Shown here: piece by piece, positions 53,228-63,329 of the stretch
How the letters are laid out: each line of letters opens with the position of its first letter
Numbering within the stretch: position 1 is the first letter of the stretch
Source: Geomonas paludis
GTDB lineage: Bacteria > Desulfobacterota > Desulfuromonadia > Geobacterales > Geobacteraceae
Direction of reading: 5' to 3'
Assembly: GCF_014193585.1 (NCBI RefSeq)
Contig: NZ_BLXY01000003.1
Location: forward strand, 1-64,000
Length of the DNA stretch: 64,000 nt
Made by a program: the position numbers and the translations under genes
Notes under the pieces: generated by a model
Told to the model about the DNA's origin: nothing
What the model saw: only the letters and a program-made list of their open reading frames with translations
Databases searched by the model: none

Positions 53228-53462
53228 ACGAACTCCTTCTGGTTTTTAAATTAGCCGGATCCGCAAGGGGAGACGTTTCCTCACGGTTCTCGGACTTCGG
53301 CAAACCGGGGCTGGGGGCTGGGGCTGGCAGAATCACAGCTTGCCGGCACCGCTGCAGCACGCACCCTGGTCATAAGTTTTTATGTCTCCGGTTCCAGTTC
53401 CCGGTTTCCAGGTTTTACCAGCCCCTAGTCACCAGACCCTAGTCCCTGCTTTTCAACCCTGC
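53228..53462. other. Long rpmI-rplT spacer with repeat-like sequence
   Basis: The spacer holds GGGGCTGGGGGCTGGGGCTG and CCCTAGTCACC..CCCTAGTCCC words, a low-complexity intergenic insert rather than coding sequence. rplT retains its own AAGGAG ribosome site. Confidence 0.55.
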
Positions 53463-53660
53463 TTACTTGTAGGGGATGAGGCAGCAGATGTTCTTGTGGT
53501 CGGAAGCTGCGACGATACCGCTCTTGCGGAGGTTGCGCTTGGTCTTCCTGGTCTTGGAGGTCAGGATGTGGCTGGTGAAGGCGTGAGCCATCTTGATTTT
53601 GCCTGTGCCGGTCTTGCTGAAACGCTTGGCGGCGCCCCTATGGGTCTTCATTTTAGGCAT
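53463..53660 (-). CDS. rpmI: 50S ribosomal protein L35
   Basis: A 65-residue L35 ([20 protein letters not shown], then [18 protein letters not shown]). It lies 28 bases after infC, in the conserved infC-rpmI-rplT order. Confidence 0.96.
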   Translation of the reverse strand: MPKMKTHRGAAKRFSKTGTGKIKMAHAFTSHILTSKTRKTKRNLRKSGIVAASDHKNICCLIPYK

Positions 53661-53688
53661 TGTTTTACTACTCCTTTGTTGGTGGTGT

Positions 53689-54207
<519 letters not shown>

Positions 54208-54218
54208 GACGCCACCTC

Positions 54219-56129
54219 CTATTTGTAGGTTTTAACTTCGTTTTCTATGAACGCGATGAACTGTTCGGGGGTCATCGCATCGAGGTTCTTTCCGTCGCGG
54301 AAGCGCGGAGCCAGCAGGCCGCCTTCGACCTCCTTGTCACCCACCACCAGCATGTACGGTATCTTCTGCAGCTGCGCCTCGCGGATCTTGAAGCCCAGCT
54401 TCTCGTTTCTGAAATCTTTCTGTACCCTGACGCCCGCCGCGCGCAGCTTGTCGAAGGCAGCCTGTGCGTAAGGGATCTGGTTGTCGGTAACCGTGAGAAC
54501 GGTCGCCTGAACCGGCGCCAGCCAAGTCGGGAAGTTTCCGGCGAAGTGCTCGATGAGGACACCGATGAAGCGCTCGATGGCGCCCAGGATGACCCTGTGC
54601 ACCATGACGGGGCGCTTTTTCTCACCGTCCGCGTCCACGTAGGTGAGGTCGAAACGCTCCGGGAGGGTAAAATCGCACTGGATAGTAGCACATTGCCATC
54701 TTCTGTCAAGTGCGTCGCGCAGCTTGATGTCTATCTTGGGGCCGTAGAAGGCGCCGTCGCCTTCGTTGATCTCGTAGGGGCGGCCGGAGTCCTTGAGCGC
54801 GTTCAAGAGGGCGCTGGTGGCAAGCTCCCAGGCGTCGTCGGAGCCGATCGACTTCTCGGGACGAGTGGAAAGCTCCATCTCGAACTCGAAGCCGAAGATC
54901 CCCATCACCTCGGTGACGAACTGGATGACGCCCTTGATCTCGGCGTCGAGCTGGTCCGGGGTGCACAGGATGTGCGCGTCGTCCTGGGTGAAGCCGCGCA
55001 CGCGCAACAGGCCGTGCAGAACACCTGCCCGCTCGTGGCGGTGCACCGTGCCCAACTCGAAGTAGCGCAGCGGCAGGTCGCGGTAGGAACGGAGCTGCGA
55101 GCGGTAGATCATCATGTGGGCCAGACAGTTCATCGGCTTGACGCCGTAGCCCTGCTCGTCCACCGTGGTGAAGTACATGTTCTCGCGGTAGTTCTCGTAG
55201 TGGCCGGAACGCTGCCAGAGCTCGGTCTTCAGGATCTGCGGACCAAGCACGATGTCGTAGCCGCGCTTCAAGTGCTCTTTACGCTCGAAGTCCTCGAGGA
55301 TGGTGCGCAGCATGGCCCCTTTCGGGTGCCAGATCACCAGGCCCGCGCCGACCTCGTCGTTGAAGGAGAAGAGATCGAGCTCCTTGCCGAGCTTCCTGTG
55401 GTCGCGCTTCTTGGCTTCCTCGATGCGCTCCAGGTACGCGTCCAGCTCCTTCTTGTCGGCGAAGGCGGTGCCGTAGACGCGCTGCAGCATGGCGCGCTTC
55501 TCGTCGCCGCGCCAATAGGCGCCGGCGATGGAGGTGAGCTTGAACGCCTTGCAGTAGGAGGTCTTGGGGAGGTGCGGACCGCGGCAGAGGTCGGCGAAGT
55601 CGCCCTGGGTGTACAGGGAGACATGGTCGGCGCCCAGGTCCTCGATCAGCTCGACCTTGTAGTCCTCGCCCATCTTCTTGAACAGCTCGATGGCCTCGGC
55701 GCTGGAGAGCTCGGAACGCTCGATCTTGAGATCAGCCTTGGCCAGCTCGCGCATCTTGGCCTCGATCTTCTCGAGGTCTTCCGGGGTGAAAGGATGATCG
55801 ACGTCGAAGTCGTAGTAGAAACCGGTTTCGATGGCGGGGCCGATGGTCACCTTGGCCTGCGGGAACAGCGCCTTGACCGCCTGCGCCATGAGGTGCGAGG
55901 TGGAGTGCCTGATGATCTCGAGGGCCTCGGGGCTCTTCTCGGTGATGATCTCCACCTTGGCGCCGTCGGCGAGCTTGGTGTTGAGATCGACCAGGTTGCC
56001 GTCGATTTTGCCGGCGATGGCAGCCTTGGCGAGACCCGCTCCGATGGAAGCGGCCAGATCGAAGATGGAGGAGCCTGCAGGCAAGGGCCTTTGGGAACCG
56101 TCCGGAAGCGTGACCTTAATCTCGTTCAT
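54219..56129 (-). CDS. thrS: Threonyl-tRNA synthetase
   Basis: A 636-residue class II synthetase with TGS (about 1-60), editing ([11 protein letters not shown] and the Cys/His site around [18 protein letters not shown]) and catalytic domains ([46 protein letters not shown]), then the anticodon domain. It couples Thr to tRNA-Thr. It opens the thrS-infC-rpmI-rplT-pheS-pheT-ihfA-merR transcript. GGGG lies before the ATG. A leader hairpin separates it from tRNA-Val. Confidence 0.96.
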   Translation of the reverse strand: MNEIKVTLPDGSQRPLPAGSSIFDLAASIGAGLAKAAIAGKIDGNLVDLNTKLADGAKVEIITEKSPEALEIIRHSTSHLMAQAVKALFPQAKVTIGPAIETGFYYDFDVDHPFTPEDLEKIEAKMRELAKADLKIERSELSSAEAIELFKKMGEDYKVELIEDLGADHVSLYTQGDFADLCRGPHLPKTSYCKAFKLTSIAGAYWRGDEKRAMLQRVYGTAFADKKELDAYLERIEEAKKRDHRKLGKELDLFSFNDEVGAGLVIWHPKGAMLRTILEDFERKEHLKRGYDIVLGPQILKTELWQRSGHYENYRENMYFTTVDEQGYGVKPMNCLAHMMIYRSQLRSYRDLPLRYFELGTVHRHERAGVLHGLLRVRGFTQDDAHILCTPDQLDAEIKGVIQFVTEVMGIFGFEFEMELSTRPEKSIGSDDAWELATSALLNALKDSGRPYEINEGDGAFYGPKIDIKLRDALDRRWQCATIQCDFTLPERFDLTYVDADGEKKRPVMVHRVILGAIERFIGVLIEHFAGNFPTWLAPVQATVLTVTDNQIPYAQAAFDKLRAAGVRVQKDFRNEKLGFKIREAQLQKIPYMLVVGDKEVEGGLLAPRFRDGKNLDAMTPEQFIAFIENEVKTYK

Positions 56130-56159
56130 GCAAGACCCCTTTTTTGAAAAACTGGTGGC

Positions 56160-56192
56160 AAAACAGAAAGAGGCATCGAAACTCGATGCCTC
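56160..56192 (-). terminator. Terminator after tRNA-Val / thrS leader
   Basis: GAGGCATCGA and TCGATGCCTC form a 10-bp stem with a 3-base loop, followed by TTTCTGTTTTG. It ends tRNA-Val transcription or attenuates thrS; no T-box (AGGGTGG-like) sequence is seen. Confidence 0.7.
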
Positions 56193-56224
56193 CGTCGAAC
56201 CTCGTACTGAAGGTCTCTTTTGAT

Positions 56225-56299
56225 TGGTAGGCGCGGGCGGTTTCGAACCGCCGACCCCTAGCGTGTCGAGCTAGTGCTCTACCCCTGAGCTACGCGCCT
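56225..56299 (-). tRNA. tRNA-Val (GAC anticodon) with C33
   Basis: A 75-base cloverleaf with encoded CCA: acceptor AGGCGCG/CGCGCCT, D-arm GCTC/GAGC, anticodon stem CTAGC/GCTAG, 7-base loop TCGACAC and T-arm GGCGG/CCGCC. The loop places C, not the near-universal U, at position 33. The anticodon reads GAC (Val) if the 5-bp stem is right; the opposite register does not pair. Confidence 0.85.
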
Positions 56300-56403
56300 G
56301 TTTTTGTTGCTGCTTCGTGGAACTCGGACTTTGTACCAATTTGCCATTTCAAAGTCAAGGCTTTTATTTCAGCCAAATGAATTTTTCTCATTGGAGAAAT
56401 CGC

Positions 56404-57489
56404 CTAGCCGTCGAACAGCTCCGTAAGCAGCTGAAGTAGCGTCTTTGACACCTGGACCGGATCGGCGTCGATGCAGCCACCTTCGTGCGTGCAGGGCGGG
56501 ATGGTGCCCCACTTGGCGCAGGAAGCACAGGGAAGCGTCGAGGCGAAAACGCGATGGCGCTCCCCTTTGGGAGCCCACTTGGCGGGGTCGCTCGGCCCGA
56601 ACAGAGAAACCGTTGCCGTCCCTACCCCGGCCGCTATGTGCAGCAAACCGGAATCGCCGGTAACGAGAGCCATGGCTGCCTCGATAATCGCCGCGCTCTC
56701 GGCCAAAGTGGTCACCCCTGCCAGGTTGACGCCTCCGGTGGCACGGCAAATGGCGTCGGCAACATCTTCGTCCGCTTTACCGCCGAGTACCACCACGGCG
56801 CAGCCGGCAAGCACCAGGGAGGCAGCCAACTGCCGGAATTTCACGCCCCCCCACTCTTTGCGCGGCACGCTGGCGCCGGGGAAGATGGCGACGAAGGGAC
56901 GCCCCCCCAGTCGAGCCAGCAGTTGTGTGGCGCGCTCCCGCGCTGCGGCCGGCAGTTCCAGGAACGGGACGGCGAGGTCGGCCGGCGCCTCGATGCCCAG
57001 GGGGGCCAGCAGCCGGAGGAAGGAAAAGGGTTCGTACTCTTTCAGATCGTAGGGAACGGCATCGCTGAAGAGGCGCTTGCGCTCGTTGGTGGCGAAGCCG
57101 ATGGAGCGGCCTGCGCGCACCAGGCGGGCCACCAGCGCGGAAAGCCGGTACCACTGTTCGGTGTCAATGACCAGGTCGTAGCGGTTCTTAAGGACCGCGC
57201 GCAACTCGCCCGGCTCGTCGTAGCGGTGCACGGCGTGGAGCCCGGGACAGAAATCGAAGGCGGCGGCGTTTCTGTGCTCGGCGAGGACGTCGATGCGGCA
57301 CGCAGGGTAGGCGGCCTGCAGCGCGCGCAATGCGGGGATGAGAAGAATTGCGTCGCCGATGCCGCCGGGGCGGATGATGAGGGCTGAAGCGGGCGCCGTG
57401 GCCGTCGCCGGCTTGTTCCGGCGCGGGAGGAGCCGGACCAGGAGCGGGCCGGCAAGTGAGTCGAAGCGTTTCAGATGGTTTGCCTGCAA
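56404..57489 (-). CDS. Glycosyltransferase family 9 (heptosyltransferase-like)
   Basis: A 361-residue GT9 enzyme, as used in lipopolysaccharide core assembly. The N-terminal LIIRPGGIGDAILLIPALRAL loop and the C-terminal nucleotide-sugar site TGDSGLLHIAAGVGTATVSLFGPSDP are diagnostic. A late CASCAKWGTIPPCTHEGGCI Cys cluster is unusual and may bind metal. The start is TTG with AAGGGAG six bases upstream; the frame is open to 57675 but without a ribosome site. It lies upstream of tRNA-Val on the same strand. Confidence 0.85.
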   Translation of the reverse strand: MQANHLKRFDSLAGPLLVRLLPRRNKPATATAPASALIIRPGGIGDAILLIPALRALQAAYPACRIDVLAEHRNAAAFDFCPGLHAVHRYDEPGELRAVLKNRYDLVIDTEQWYRLSALVARLVRAGRSIGFATNERKRLFSDAVPYDLKEYEPFSFLRLLAPLGIEAPADLAVPFLELPAAARERATQLLARLGGRPFVAIFPGASVPRKEWGGVKFRQLAASLVLAGCAVVVLGGKADEDVADAICRATGGVNLAGVTTLAESAAIIEAAMALVTGDSGLLHIAAGVGTATVSLFGPSDPAKWAPKGERHRVFASTLPCASCAKWGTIPPCTHEGGCIDADPVQVSKTLLQLLTELFDG

Positions 57490-57734
57490 GACAAGCTCCC
57501 TTGGAAAAGAATTCGCTGCAGCGGACGCGGCAGGCGAGCTTTTATCTATTACCAAAAAGTAGGGGGTGTTTGCAATGGCGTGTGCAGCCCCCCCAACCTC
57601 CCCCCTCCGGGGGGAGGAGCGTGGACGAGGAGCGAGGACGAGGAGCGAGGACGGAAGCGTGGAGGGAAGAAGCACGGGCGTCCCCTCCCCCGGAGGGGGA
57701 GGGGACAGGGAGGGGGCTCCCAGAGAGGAAAATA

Positions 57735-59270
57735 CTACCGCCCGGGCAGTTCCAACTCCTTCATCTTCCTATAGAGAGTATTGCGCGCGATGCCGAGGGC
57801 CTTGGCGGCTTCGGTGATGTTGCCGTCGTACTGGCTCAGCGCTTCCTTGATGGTCTCGGCTTCGGAGTCCTTGAGGGCGTGCAGCGGCGGTACGATCTTC
57901 TTCCTGCGCATCACCGCGAGCAGATTGGACTGGGCCTGGCGCAGAGAGGTGAGCATCCCGGTCAGTTCGTCGGCCCCGAGCCGGTCCAGACACTCGCAGC
58001 TGCGACATTGCTCGACGAGGTCGCCGCCGGCATGAAATGACTCCGGCTCGGCGGAACGCAGCGCCGGTTGGGCTGCCGAACGCACCGGGGCGGAAGGCCC
58101 GGCCAGGAAGGTGCCCCCGAGGTGCTCGGGGAGGATGGTGTCGCCGTTACAGATCACCACGGCGCGCCGCATCACGTTGGCGAGCTCGCGGATGTTGCCG
58201 GGCCAGGAGTATCCCTGCAAAAGGCGCACGGTGCCCGGGGCGAGCCGGAGATCCCGGTTCAACTGCTGCACGAAGTGCTCCGCCAATAGCGGTATGTCCT
58301 CGTGACGCTCGGCAAGGGACGGGATCTCCAGGCGCACCACGTTGAGCCGGTAAAAGAGGTCCTCGCGGAAGGTCTTCTCCCTGATGGCCTGCTCCAGGTC
58401 GACGTTGGTGGCGGCGATCACCCTGACGTCGGTCTTGATGGGACGCTCCCCCCCTACCCTCATGAACTCGCCGGTCTCCAGCACCCGCAACAGCTTCACC
58501 TGGATCTGCGGGGTGGCGTCGCCGATCTCGTCCAGGAGCAGCGTCCCGTTGTTGGCCAGTTCGAAGATGCCGCGCCGGGTCTGGTTGGCGCCGGTGAAGG
58601 CGCCCTTTTCGTGACCGAAGAGCTCGCTCTCCAAGAGGTTCTCGGGCAGCGCGCCGCAGTTGACCGGGATGAAGGGCTGACCGGCCCGGGCGGAGGCGGC
58701 ATGGATGAAACGCGCCAGCACCTCCTTGCCGGTGCCGGTCTTGCCCTGGATCAGCACCGAGATGTCCTTGCCGGCCACCTTGTAGGCCAGGGAGACCATG
58801 CGCTTCATCGGCGGAGAGACACCAACCCGGAAACCGACCCCCTGGGCCACCTCGGCCCACTCGTCGGCGGCGGCAAGCCCCCGGCCGCGCACGAGGCCCG
58901 CACCGGCGGCGCGCTCGATCATCAGCTCGATCTGGTCGATGTCGTCGAAGGGCTTTTCCAGGTACTCGTAGGCCCCCAGCTGCATGGCGGTGACCGCGGT
59001 CTTGACCGTCGAGTACCCGGTCATGATGATCACCTCGCAGGAGGGCTGCCTCGTCTTGATGATCTCAAGGAGCGTGATGCCGTCCGTATCGGGGAGCTTC
59101 AGGTCCACCAGGGCGACGCTGAAGCGCCCCGCTTCCAGCGCCGCCAGGGCCTCGGGCTCGTTGGCGGCGGTGACCACCTGGTACCCCTTGCGGGTCAAAA
59201 GGCGGCGGAAGAAGGTGCACACGTCCCTCTCGTCATCGATTATCAGGATTTGCATTTGAGATTCTGTCAC
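57735..59270 (-). CDS. NtrC-family response regulator (REC-AAA+-Fis HTH)
   Basis: A 511-residue sigma-54 activator. The receiver domain (about 1-120) has IIDDERD, the phosphorylated Asp in ALVDLKLPDTDG and the EKPF motif; the AAA+ domain (about 155-390) has GKTGTGKE, GAFTGA and DEIGDA; the C terminus (NITEAAKALGIARNTLYRKMKEL) is a Fis-type HTH. GTG 59270 has GGAG seven bases upstream, 13 bases after the kinase stop; an in-frame ATG lies at 59255. It forms an operon with the kinase and the alcohol dehydrogenase, whose -24/-12 promoter it probably activates. Confidence 0.9.
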   Translation of the reverse strand: MTESQMQILIIDDERDVCTFFRRLLTRKGYQVVTAANEPEALAALEAGRFSVALVDLKLPDTDGITLLEIIKTRQPSCEVIIMTGYSTVKTAVTAMQLGAYEYLEKPFDDIDQIELMIERAAGAGLVRGRGLAAADEWAEVAQGVGFRVGVSPPMKRMVSLAYKVAGKDISVLIQGKTGTGKEVLARFIHAASARAGQPFIPVNCGALPENLLESELFGHEKGAFTGANQTRRGIFELANNGTLLLDEIGDATPQIQVKLLRVLETGEFMRVGGERPIKTDVRVIAATNVDLEQAIREKTFREDLFYRLNVVRLEIPSLAERHEDIPLLAEHFVQQLNRDLRLAPGTVRLLQGYSWPGNIRELANVMRRAVVICNGDTILPEHLGGTFLAGPSAPVRSAAQPALRSAEPESFHAGGDLVEQCRSCECLDRLGADELTGMLTSLRQAQSNLLAVMRRKKIVPPLHALKDSEAETIKEALSQYDGNITEAAKALGIARNTLYRKMKELELPGR

Positions 59271-59283
59271 GGCCTGCTCCCAA

Positions 59284-60951
59284 CTATTCGTCGTTGCTTT
59301 CATCTACCGGCAGTACGAGACTGAAACGGCTCCCCTGCCCCAAGGTGCTCTCCACCTCGATGTTGCCGTGGTGCGATTCGGCGATGCCCAGGCTGACCGA
59401 GAGACCGAGTCCGGTCCCCTTGCTGGCTTCCTTGCTGGTGTAAAACGGTGTGAAGATCTTGGAGACGTTCTCGGGCGCTATGCCGATGCCGTTGTCACTG
59501 ACGCTCAAGACCGCCCAGCGCTGTTTGCCGTCGAGCCGTAGCGAGGTGGCGACCTCGATCACCTTCTCCTTGCCGTCCACCTCGGTGAGCGCATCCCGGG
59601 CGTTGATCAGGAAGTTGGTCAGCACCTGCTGGATTTGGGGACCGTTGGCGCTGATCTTGGGGAGGTCCCGGTCGAAGTGCTCGAAGATCGCTATCTGGCT
59701 GCGGTTGATCTGGTACTGGATCATGTCCAGCACCCGCTCCGCTTCGGCGTTGAGGTCCACCGGCGAGAACGGGGCCTGGTCCTGGCGCGAGAAGGTGAGC
59801 AGGTTCTGGATGATGCGCTTGCAGCGCAGACCGCAGTTGATGATGTCGGAGAGCGCCTCGACGTGCTCGGAATCCTCCTCCCCCTGCAGGTCGCGGGCGA
59901 GCATCTGGGCGGTGCCGATGATCACGGTCATGGGGCTGTTCAGTTCGTGGGCGACGCCGGCCGCCATGACGCCCAGCGCCACCATCTTGGCCGACTGCAC
60001 CAGCTGCGCCTCCATCTTCAGCTTCTTGGTCACGTCCTTCATGATGATGGTGACCGCGGCGAGCTGCTTCTCCTCGTTGAAGACCGGGTAGTAGGAAAGT
60101 TCCAGGAATTCCCCCTCCGGGGTGTTCCACTGCTGGAACACCGGCTTGCCGGTCTCCTTGATCTCCTGGATGGGGCAGTTCTGGCAGGGCTCGGTGCCGC
60201 CCCTCAGCTTGGCGAAGCACTTGTTGCTGATGGCCTGGTTGAAGGCGTTGCTCATGCCCGGGGGGAGCTGGCCGTTGTGCAGCAGCACGTTGTAGTCGGT
60301 GTCGATCAGGAAGATGGGATCGGTCACGGCGCGGAAGGTGGCTTCCCACTCCTTCTTGGCGCGGGAGACCTGCTTGTACAGCCGCGCGTTCTGCATGCTG
60401 ATGGCGAGCTGGTCGGCCAGGTGCTGCGCGAAGTTCAGTTCGGCACGGGCGTAGGCCGCGTCGATGGTGCTCCCCAGGAGCAAAAGCCCGGTCACGGAAG
60501 AGCGCTCGAACAGGGGAGCGGCAGCGAGGGAGCGCAGCGGCTCGACGTGCTTTTTGGTCACCTGGGCCAGGCAGAGCGGGTCCAGCATCGGGTTGTAGCT
60601 GGTGGCGCCCTTGTCCCGGAAGGCATTCCAGAGGATGGACTGCTTGGGGATGTAGCCGAGATCGGTGAAGTCGCGCGGGGCCACGGCGATCAGCTTGAGC
60701 TTCCCCTCGGTGAGCTTGGCCAGCGCCAGGAAGTCGCAGGGGAGCGCCTCAGGGAGTTTGCGGAACGCCCTCTCGATGATGTCGCCGATGGACATGTCGA
60801 TGTTGATGTCTCGGGTCAGCTGCTGCAGGATCTCCAGGCGGCTGTTTTGTTTCAGCACGTCCTGGTTCCTCTTTTTGAGCTCGACGTAGTAGTTGAGCTT
60901 CGAGGAGTCGACGCCGGTCAACTGTTCGAGGAGTTTACCCCTGTTTTTCAC
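59284..60951 (-). CDS. Soluble GAF-PAS sensor histidine kinase
   Basis: A 555-residue kinase with no membrane helix. An N-terminal coiled region leads into a GAF domain (about 50-200), a PAS domain (about 210-320) containing a CQNCPIQEIKETG motif (CxxC, possible redox or metal site), a HisKA dimer with the phosphorylated His in GVAHELNSPM, and an HATPase (SVSDNGIGIAPEN, GTGLGLS). Cytoplasmic sensing of a metabolite or redox state is likely. It follows the alcohol dehydrogenase by 24 bases. Confidence 0.9.
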   Translation of the reverse strand: MKNRGKLLEQLTGVDSSKLNYYVELKKRNQDVLKQNSRLEILQQLTRDINIDMSIGDIIERAFRKLPEALPCDFLALAKLTEGKLKLIAVAPRDFTDLGYIPKQSILWNAFRDKGATSYNPMLDPLCLAQVTKKHVEPLRSLAAAPLFERSSVTGLLLLGSTIDAAYARAELNFAQHLADQLAISMQNARLYKQVSRAKKEWEATFRAVTDPIFLIDTDYNVLLHNGQLPPGMSNAFNQAISNKCFAKLRGGTEPCQNCPIQEIKETGKPVFQQWNTPEGEFLELSYYPVFNEEKQLAAVTIIMKDVTKKLKMEAQLVQSAKMVALGVMAAGVAHELNSPMTVIIGTAQMLARDLQGEEDSEHVEALSDIINCGLRCKRIIQNLLTFSRQDQAPFSPVDLNAEAERVLDMIQYQINRSQIAIFEHFDRDLPKISANGPQIQQVLTNFLINARDALTEVDGKEKVIEVATSLRLDGKQRWAVLSVSDNGIGIAPENVSKIFTPFYTSKEASKGTGLGLSVSLGIAESHHGNIEVESTLGQGSRFSLVLPVDESNDE

Positions 60952-60975
60952 GGCACTTCCTTTGCGGCCCCAGGC

Positions 60976-62124
60976 CTACATGGCGTTGCGGTAGATCTGC
61001 TCGATCTGCTCGCGGGTTGCGTAGCGCGGGTTGGTGACCAGGCAGGCGTCCTTGGTGGCGTTCTCGCTCAATAGCGGGATGAACTCCTCCTTGAGCCCCA
61101 GCTCCGAGAGCCCCTTGGCGAGCCCGATGTCCTCGATGAGACGCTGCACCGCCTCAATGGAACGCTCGGCGGCGGCCACAAGCTCCAGCCCGGCGACATC
61201 CTCCCCCATGGCGACGGCGATGTCGCGGAAGCGCTCCGGGCACGCCTGCAGGTTGAAGCGCATCACGTGCGGCAGGATGGAGGCGTTGGTCTCGCCGTGG
61301 TGCTGATCGAGCAGTCCGTCGACCTGGTGGGTCATGGCGTGGGCGGCGCCGAGGATGGCGTTGGAGAAGGCGAGGCCCGCGGTGAGGCTCGCCATGGCCA
61401 TGTTGGTGTTGGCTTCCATGTCGCTTCTCTCGGCAACGGCCCTTCTCAGGTTGCGGGAGATGAGCGAGATCGCCTTGAGGGCGTGAATGTCGGTGAGCGG
61501 CGTGGCGGCCAGCGACACGTAGGACTCGATACCGTGGGTGAGCGCGTCAACCCCGGTGGCGGCGGCGAGCTTGGCGTCCTTGGTCTTCAAGAGTTCCGGG
61601 TCGACGATGGCGATGTCCGGGATGAGGGAGCGCGAGATGATGGACATCTTCAGCTTGCGGTCGGTGTCCACGATGATGGTGAACTGGCTCACCTCGGACC
61701 CCGCCCCCGCCGTCGAAGGGACGATGACCATGGGGGGAAGCGGCGTCGAGATCTTGTTGATCCCCTCGTAGTCCTTGAGGCGCCCGCCGTTGGAGGCGAT
61801 GGTGGCGATGGCCTTGGCGACGTCGGTGGGGCTCCCCCCGCCGACCGAGACGATGCCGTCGCAGCCGGAGGCAAGGTACTTGGCCGCCCCCTCGGTGACC
61901 TCGCAGTCCTTAGGATTGGTGGTGAGGCTGGAGAAAATGACCGTGTCCAGCCCGGCGGCACGAAGGTAATCCACCGCGGTGTCGACCCACCCGGCCGAGA
62001 TGACGTCGTCGTCGCTGACCAGGAAGACCTTGGACACGCCCAGGCGCACGACGCTCTCGCCGATCTGGCTCAGGGAGCCCCGGCCGAAGATGATTTCGGG
62101 TGCAACGAACTTGCTGATTTCCAT
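60976..62124 (-). CDS. Iron-containing alcohol dehydrogenase
   Basis: A 382-residue group III dehydrogenase interconverting alcohols and aldehydes with NAD(H). VGGGSPTDVAKAI is the dinucleotide-binding signature and GAAHAMTHQVDGLLDQHHGE carries the conserved His residues of the iron site. The family includes enzymes for ethanol, butanol and longer alcohols. A -24/-12 promoter lies upstream on the minus strand; the kinase and NtrC-type regulator follow in the same operon. Its aldehyde product or substrate could link it to the AORs, but the two loci are 40 kb apart. Confidence 0.9.
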   Translation of the reverse strand: MEISKFVAPEIIFGRGSLSQIGESVVRLGVSKVFLVSDDDVISAGWVDTAVDYLRAAGLDTVIFSSLTTNPKDCEVTEGAAKYLASGCDGIVSVGGGSPTDVAKAIATIASNGGRLKDYEGINKISTPLPPMVIVPSTAGAGSEVSQFTIIVDTDRKLKMSIISRSLIPDIAIVDPELLKTKDAKLAAATGVDALTHGIESYVSLAATPLTDIHALKAISLISRNLRRAVAERSDMEANTNMAMASLTAGLAFSNAILGAAHAMTHQVDGLLDQHHGETNASILPHVMRFNLQACPERFRDIAVAMGEDVAGLELVAAAERSIEAVQRLIEDIGLAKGLSELGLKEEFIPLLSENATKDACLVTNPRYATREQIEQIYRNAM

Positions 62125-62189
62125 AGTGCTGTGACTCCTGAAGCGGGCTCTGCACCTGCGCTGTGGCGCCGGCTGACAACGTATACACT

Positions 62190-62205
62190 GGCAAGATCGA
62201 TACCA
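62190..62205 (-). promoter_or_regulatory. Sigma-54 promoter of the alcohol dehydrogenase
   Basis: TGGTATCGATCTTGCC on the minus strand has GG-N10-GC spacing and a perfect TTGC -12 core. GTATAC (62181-62186) lies five bases past the GC, next to the expected transcript start. Confidence 0.65.
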
Positions 62206-62249
62206 AAACCGGGCCCGAGCAGCCTCGGGATGGCAGCATCTCTAATGAA

Positions 62250-62267
62250 GAATGCCGGTAAGCATTG
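62250..62267. promoter_or_regulatory. Degenerate activator-like repeat GAATGC-N6-GCATTG
   Basis: The inverted repeat AATGC-CGGTAA-GCATT, about 50 bp upstream of the -24, has the 6-base centre of the island motif but differs at the outer base of each half. It may bind the neighbouring NtrC-type regulator instead. Confidence 0.35.
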
Positions 62268-62560
62268 AATACAAAACAATGAGACGGTTTTTTACGATCT
62301 GCAAAAAGAGACGCCCCGATTTGGAACACCGCGCTGCTCCAACCGGTAACAGTGTCACTATACCTAACAAATGTAACTTTTTGGAACAGAAAAAATGTCC
62401 TGCTTTGTAACAGTGGAGAGTTGGAGGGCGGCGCCGGCGGCGTAAAGATGGGACAAGTCTTTGAGAAAAGGGAGCTTGCACTGCTTGATGGTACGAAAGG
62501 GAGACTTACCCCTCCTGCAGGGGCGAAAGGTTCTATTTATGTGTAAACAAAGGCGCAGAG

Positions 62561-62667
62561 AGGGACTGGCTCCGTCAGGTGCCTGTCCCTATAGCGGAAC
62601 GCCCTGTCAGCTCAGCCAGCTTCACAAGCGGCAAAGGGGACAGGCACCTGGCGGAGCCAGTCCCCTT
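62561..62667. repeat. Full-length MITE/REP-like palindromic element
   Basis: The clearest complete copy (about 107 bases): left arm GGGACTGGCTCCGTCAGGTG..., central AGCGGAACGC..CAGCTCAGCCAG, right arm GGGGACAGGCACCTGGCGGA...CCCC. The arms are inverted copies of about 28 bases. It touches the stop codon of the next gene. Confidence 0.88.
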
Positions 62668-63245
62668 TAGTTCTGCTTTGCTTTTACCTTGAGGTGGGGC
62701 TTGAACTCCCAGGGGGGCTGCGGGTTCTCCTGGGTCCAGAGGCCGTTGCGCCTGGCGCGGGCCATACGCTCGGTGGCAAAGTACTGCGGGTGGTCACCCC
62801 TGCTGAGCAGCCTGCGGTAGGCCCAGGCCCAGCCGTCGTTGACCATTTCCAGGTTGATGTTGCGCCCGTCCAGGAAGACCACGGCAACGGCAACCTGGGT
62901 GGGTTCCGTTTTGAAAACCAGGGTTTCGCGGATTTCGATGCGCACCACCTGGTGCAGCACCTTCAGGGAAAGGGCGCGGAAGGCGTCCTCGGCGTAGGGT
63001 TGGCCCTGCTTGTACCAGCCGGTGAACCTGTCGATCTTGGCGGTTTGGGGTGCAGCGATTCCGTAGAGCCGGACCGGTATCTCGGTGCCGTAGGAGTTGA
63101 CGGTGAGACGGTCACCTTCGCTGACTCCCACCACCAGTCCTTCGATGATGTGCACCTGGTGATGGGGATCGTTCTGGGCCTGGGCCGGCACTACCAAAAG
63201 GAGCAGGCACGAACAGAGCACCAATAAACAGCCGGCTTTTTTCAA
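62667..63245 (-). CDS. Exported staphylococcal-nuclease-like (SNase) protein
   Basis: A 192-residue protein with an N-terminal signal (MKKAGCLLVLCSCLLLLVV, then AQA) and an SNase-like OB-fold domain: GLVVGVSEGDRLTV, PVRLYGIAAPQ, GQPYAEDAFRALSLKVL and NDGWAWAYRR match the family. The catalytic Arg-Glu-Arg set is only partly recognisable, so nuclease activity is uncertain. TTG 63245 has AGGGGG six bases upstream and gives a clean signal peptide; an in-frame ATG lies at 63266. Confidence 0.72.
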   Translation of the reverse strand: MKKAGCLLVLCSCLLLLVVPAQAQNDPHHQVHIIEGLVVGVSEGDRLTVNSYGTEIPVRLYGIAAPQTAKIDRFTGWYKQGQPYAEDAFRALSLKVLHQVVRIEIRETLVFKTEPTQVAVAVVFLDGRNINLEMVNDGWAWAYRRLLSRGDHPQYFATERMARARRNGLWTQENPQPPWEFKPHLKVKAKQN

Positions 63246-63329
63246 CAACAGCCCCCTTTCCACCATCACAACCGGTTGATTTGCAAATGCGTGCGCCATG
63301 TTAACAAAAGAGAGTGGCCAAAGCAATGC

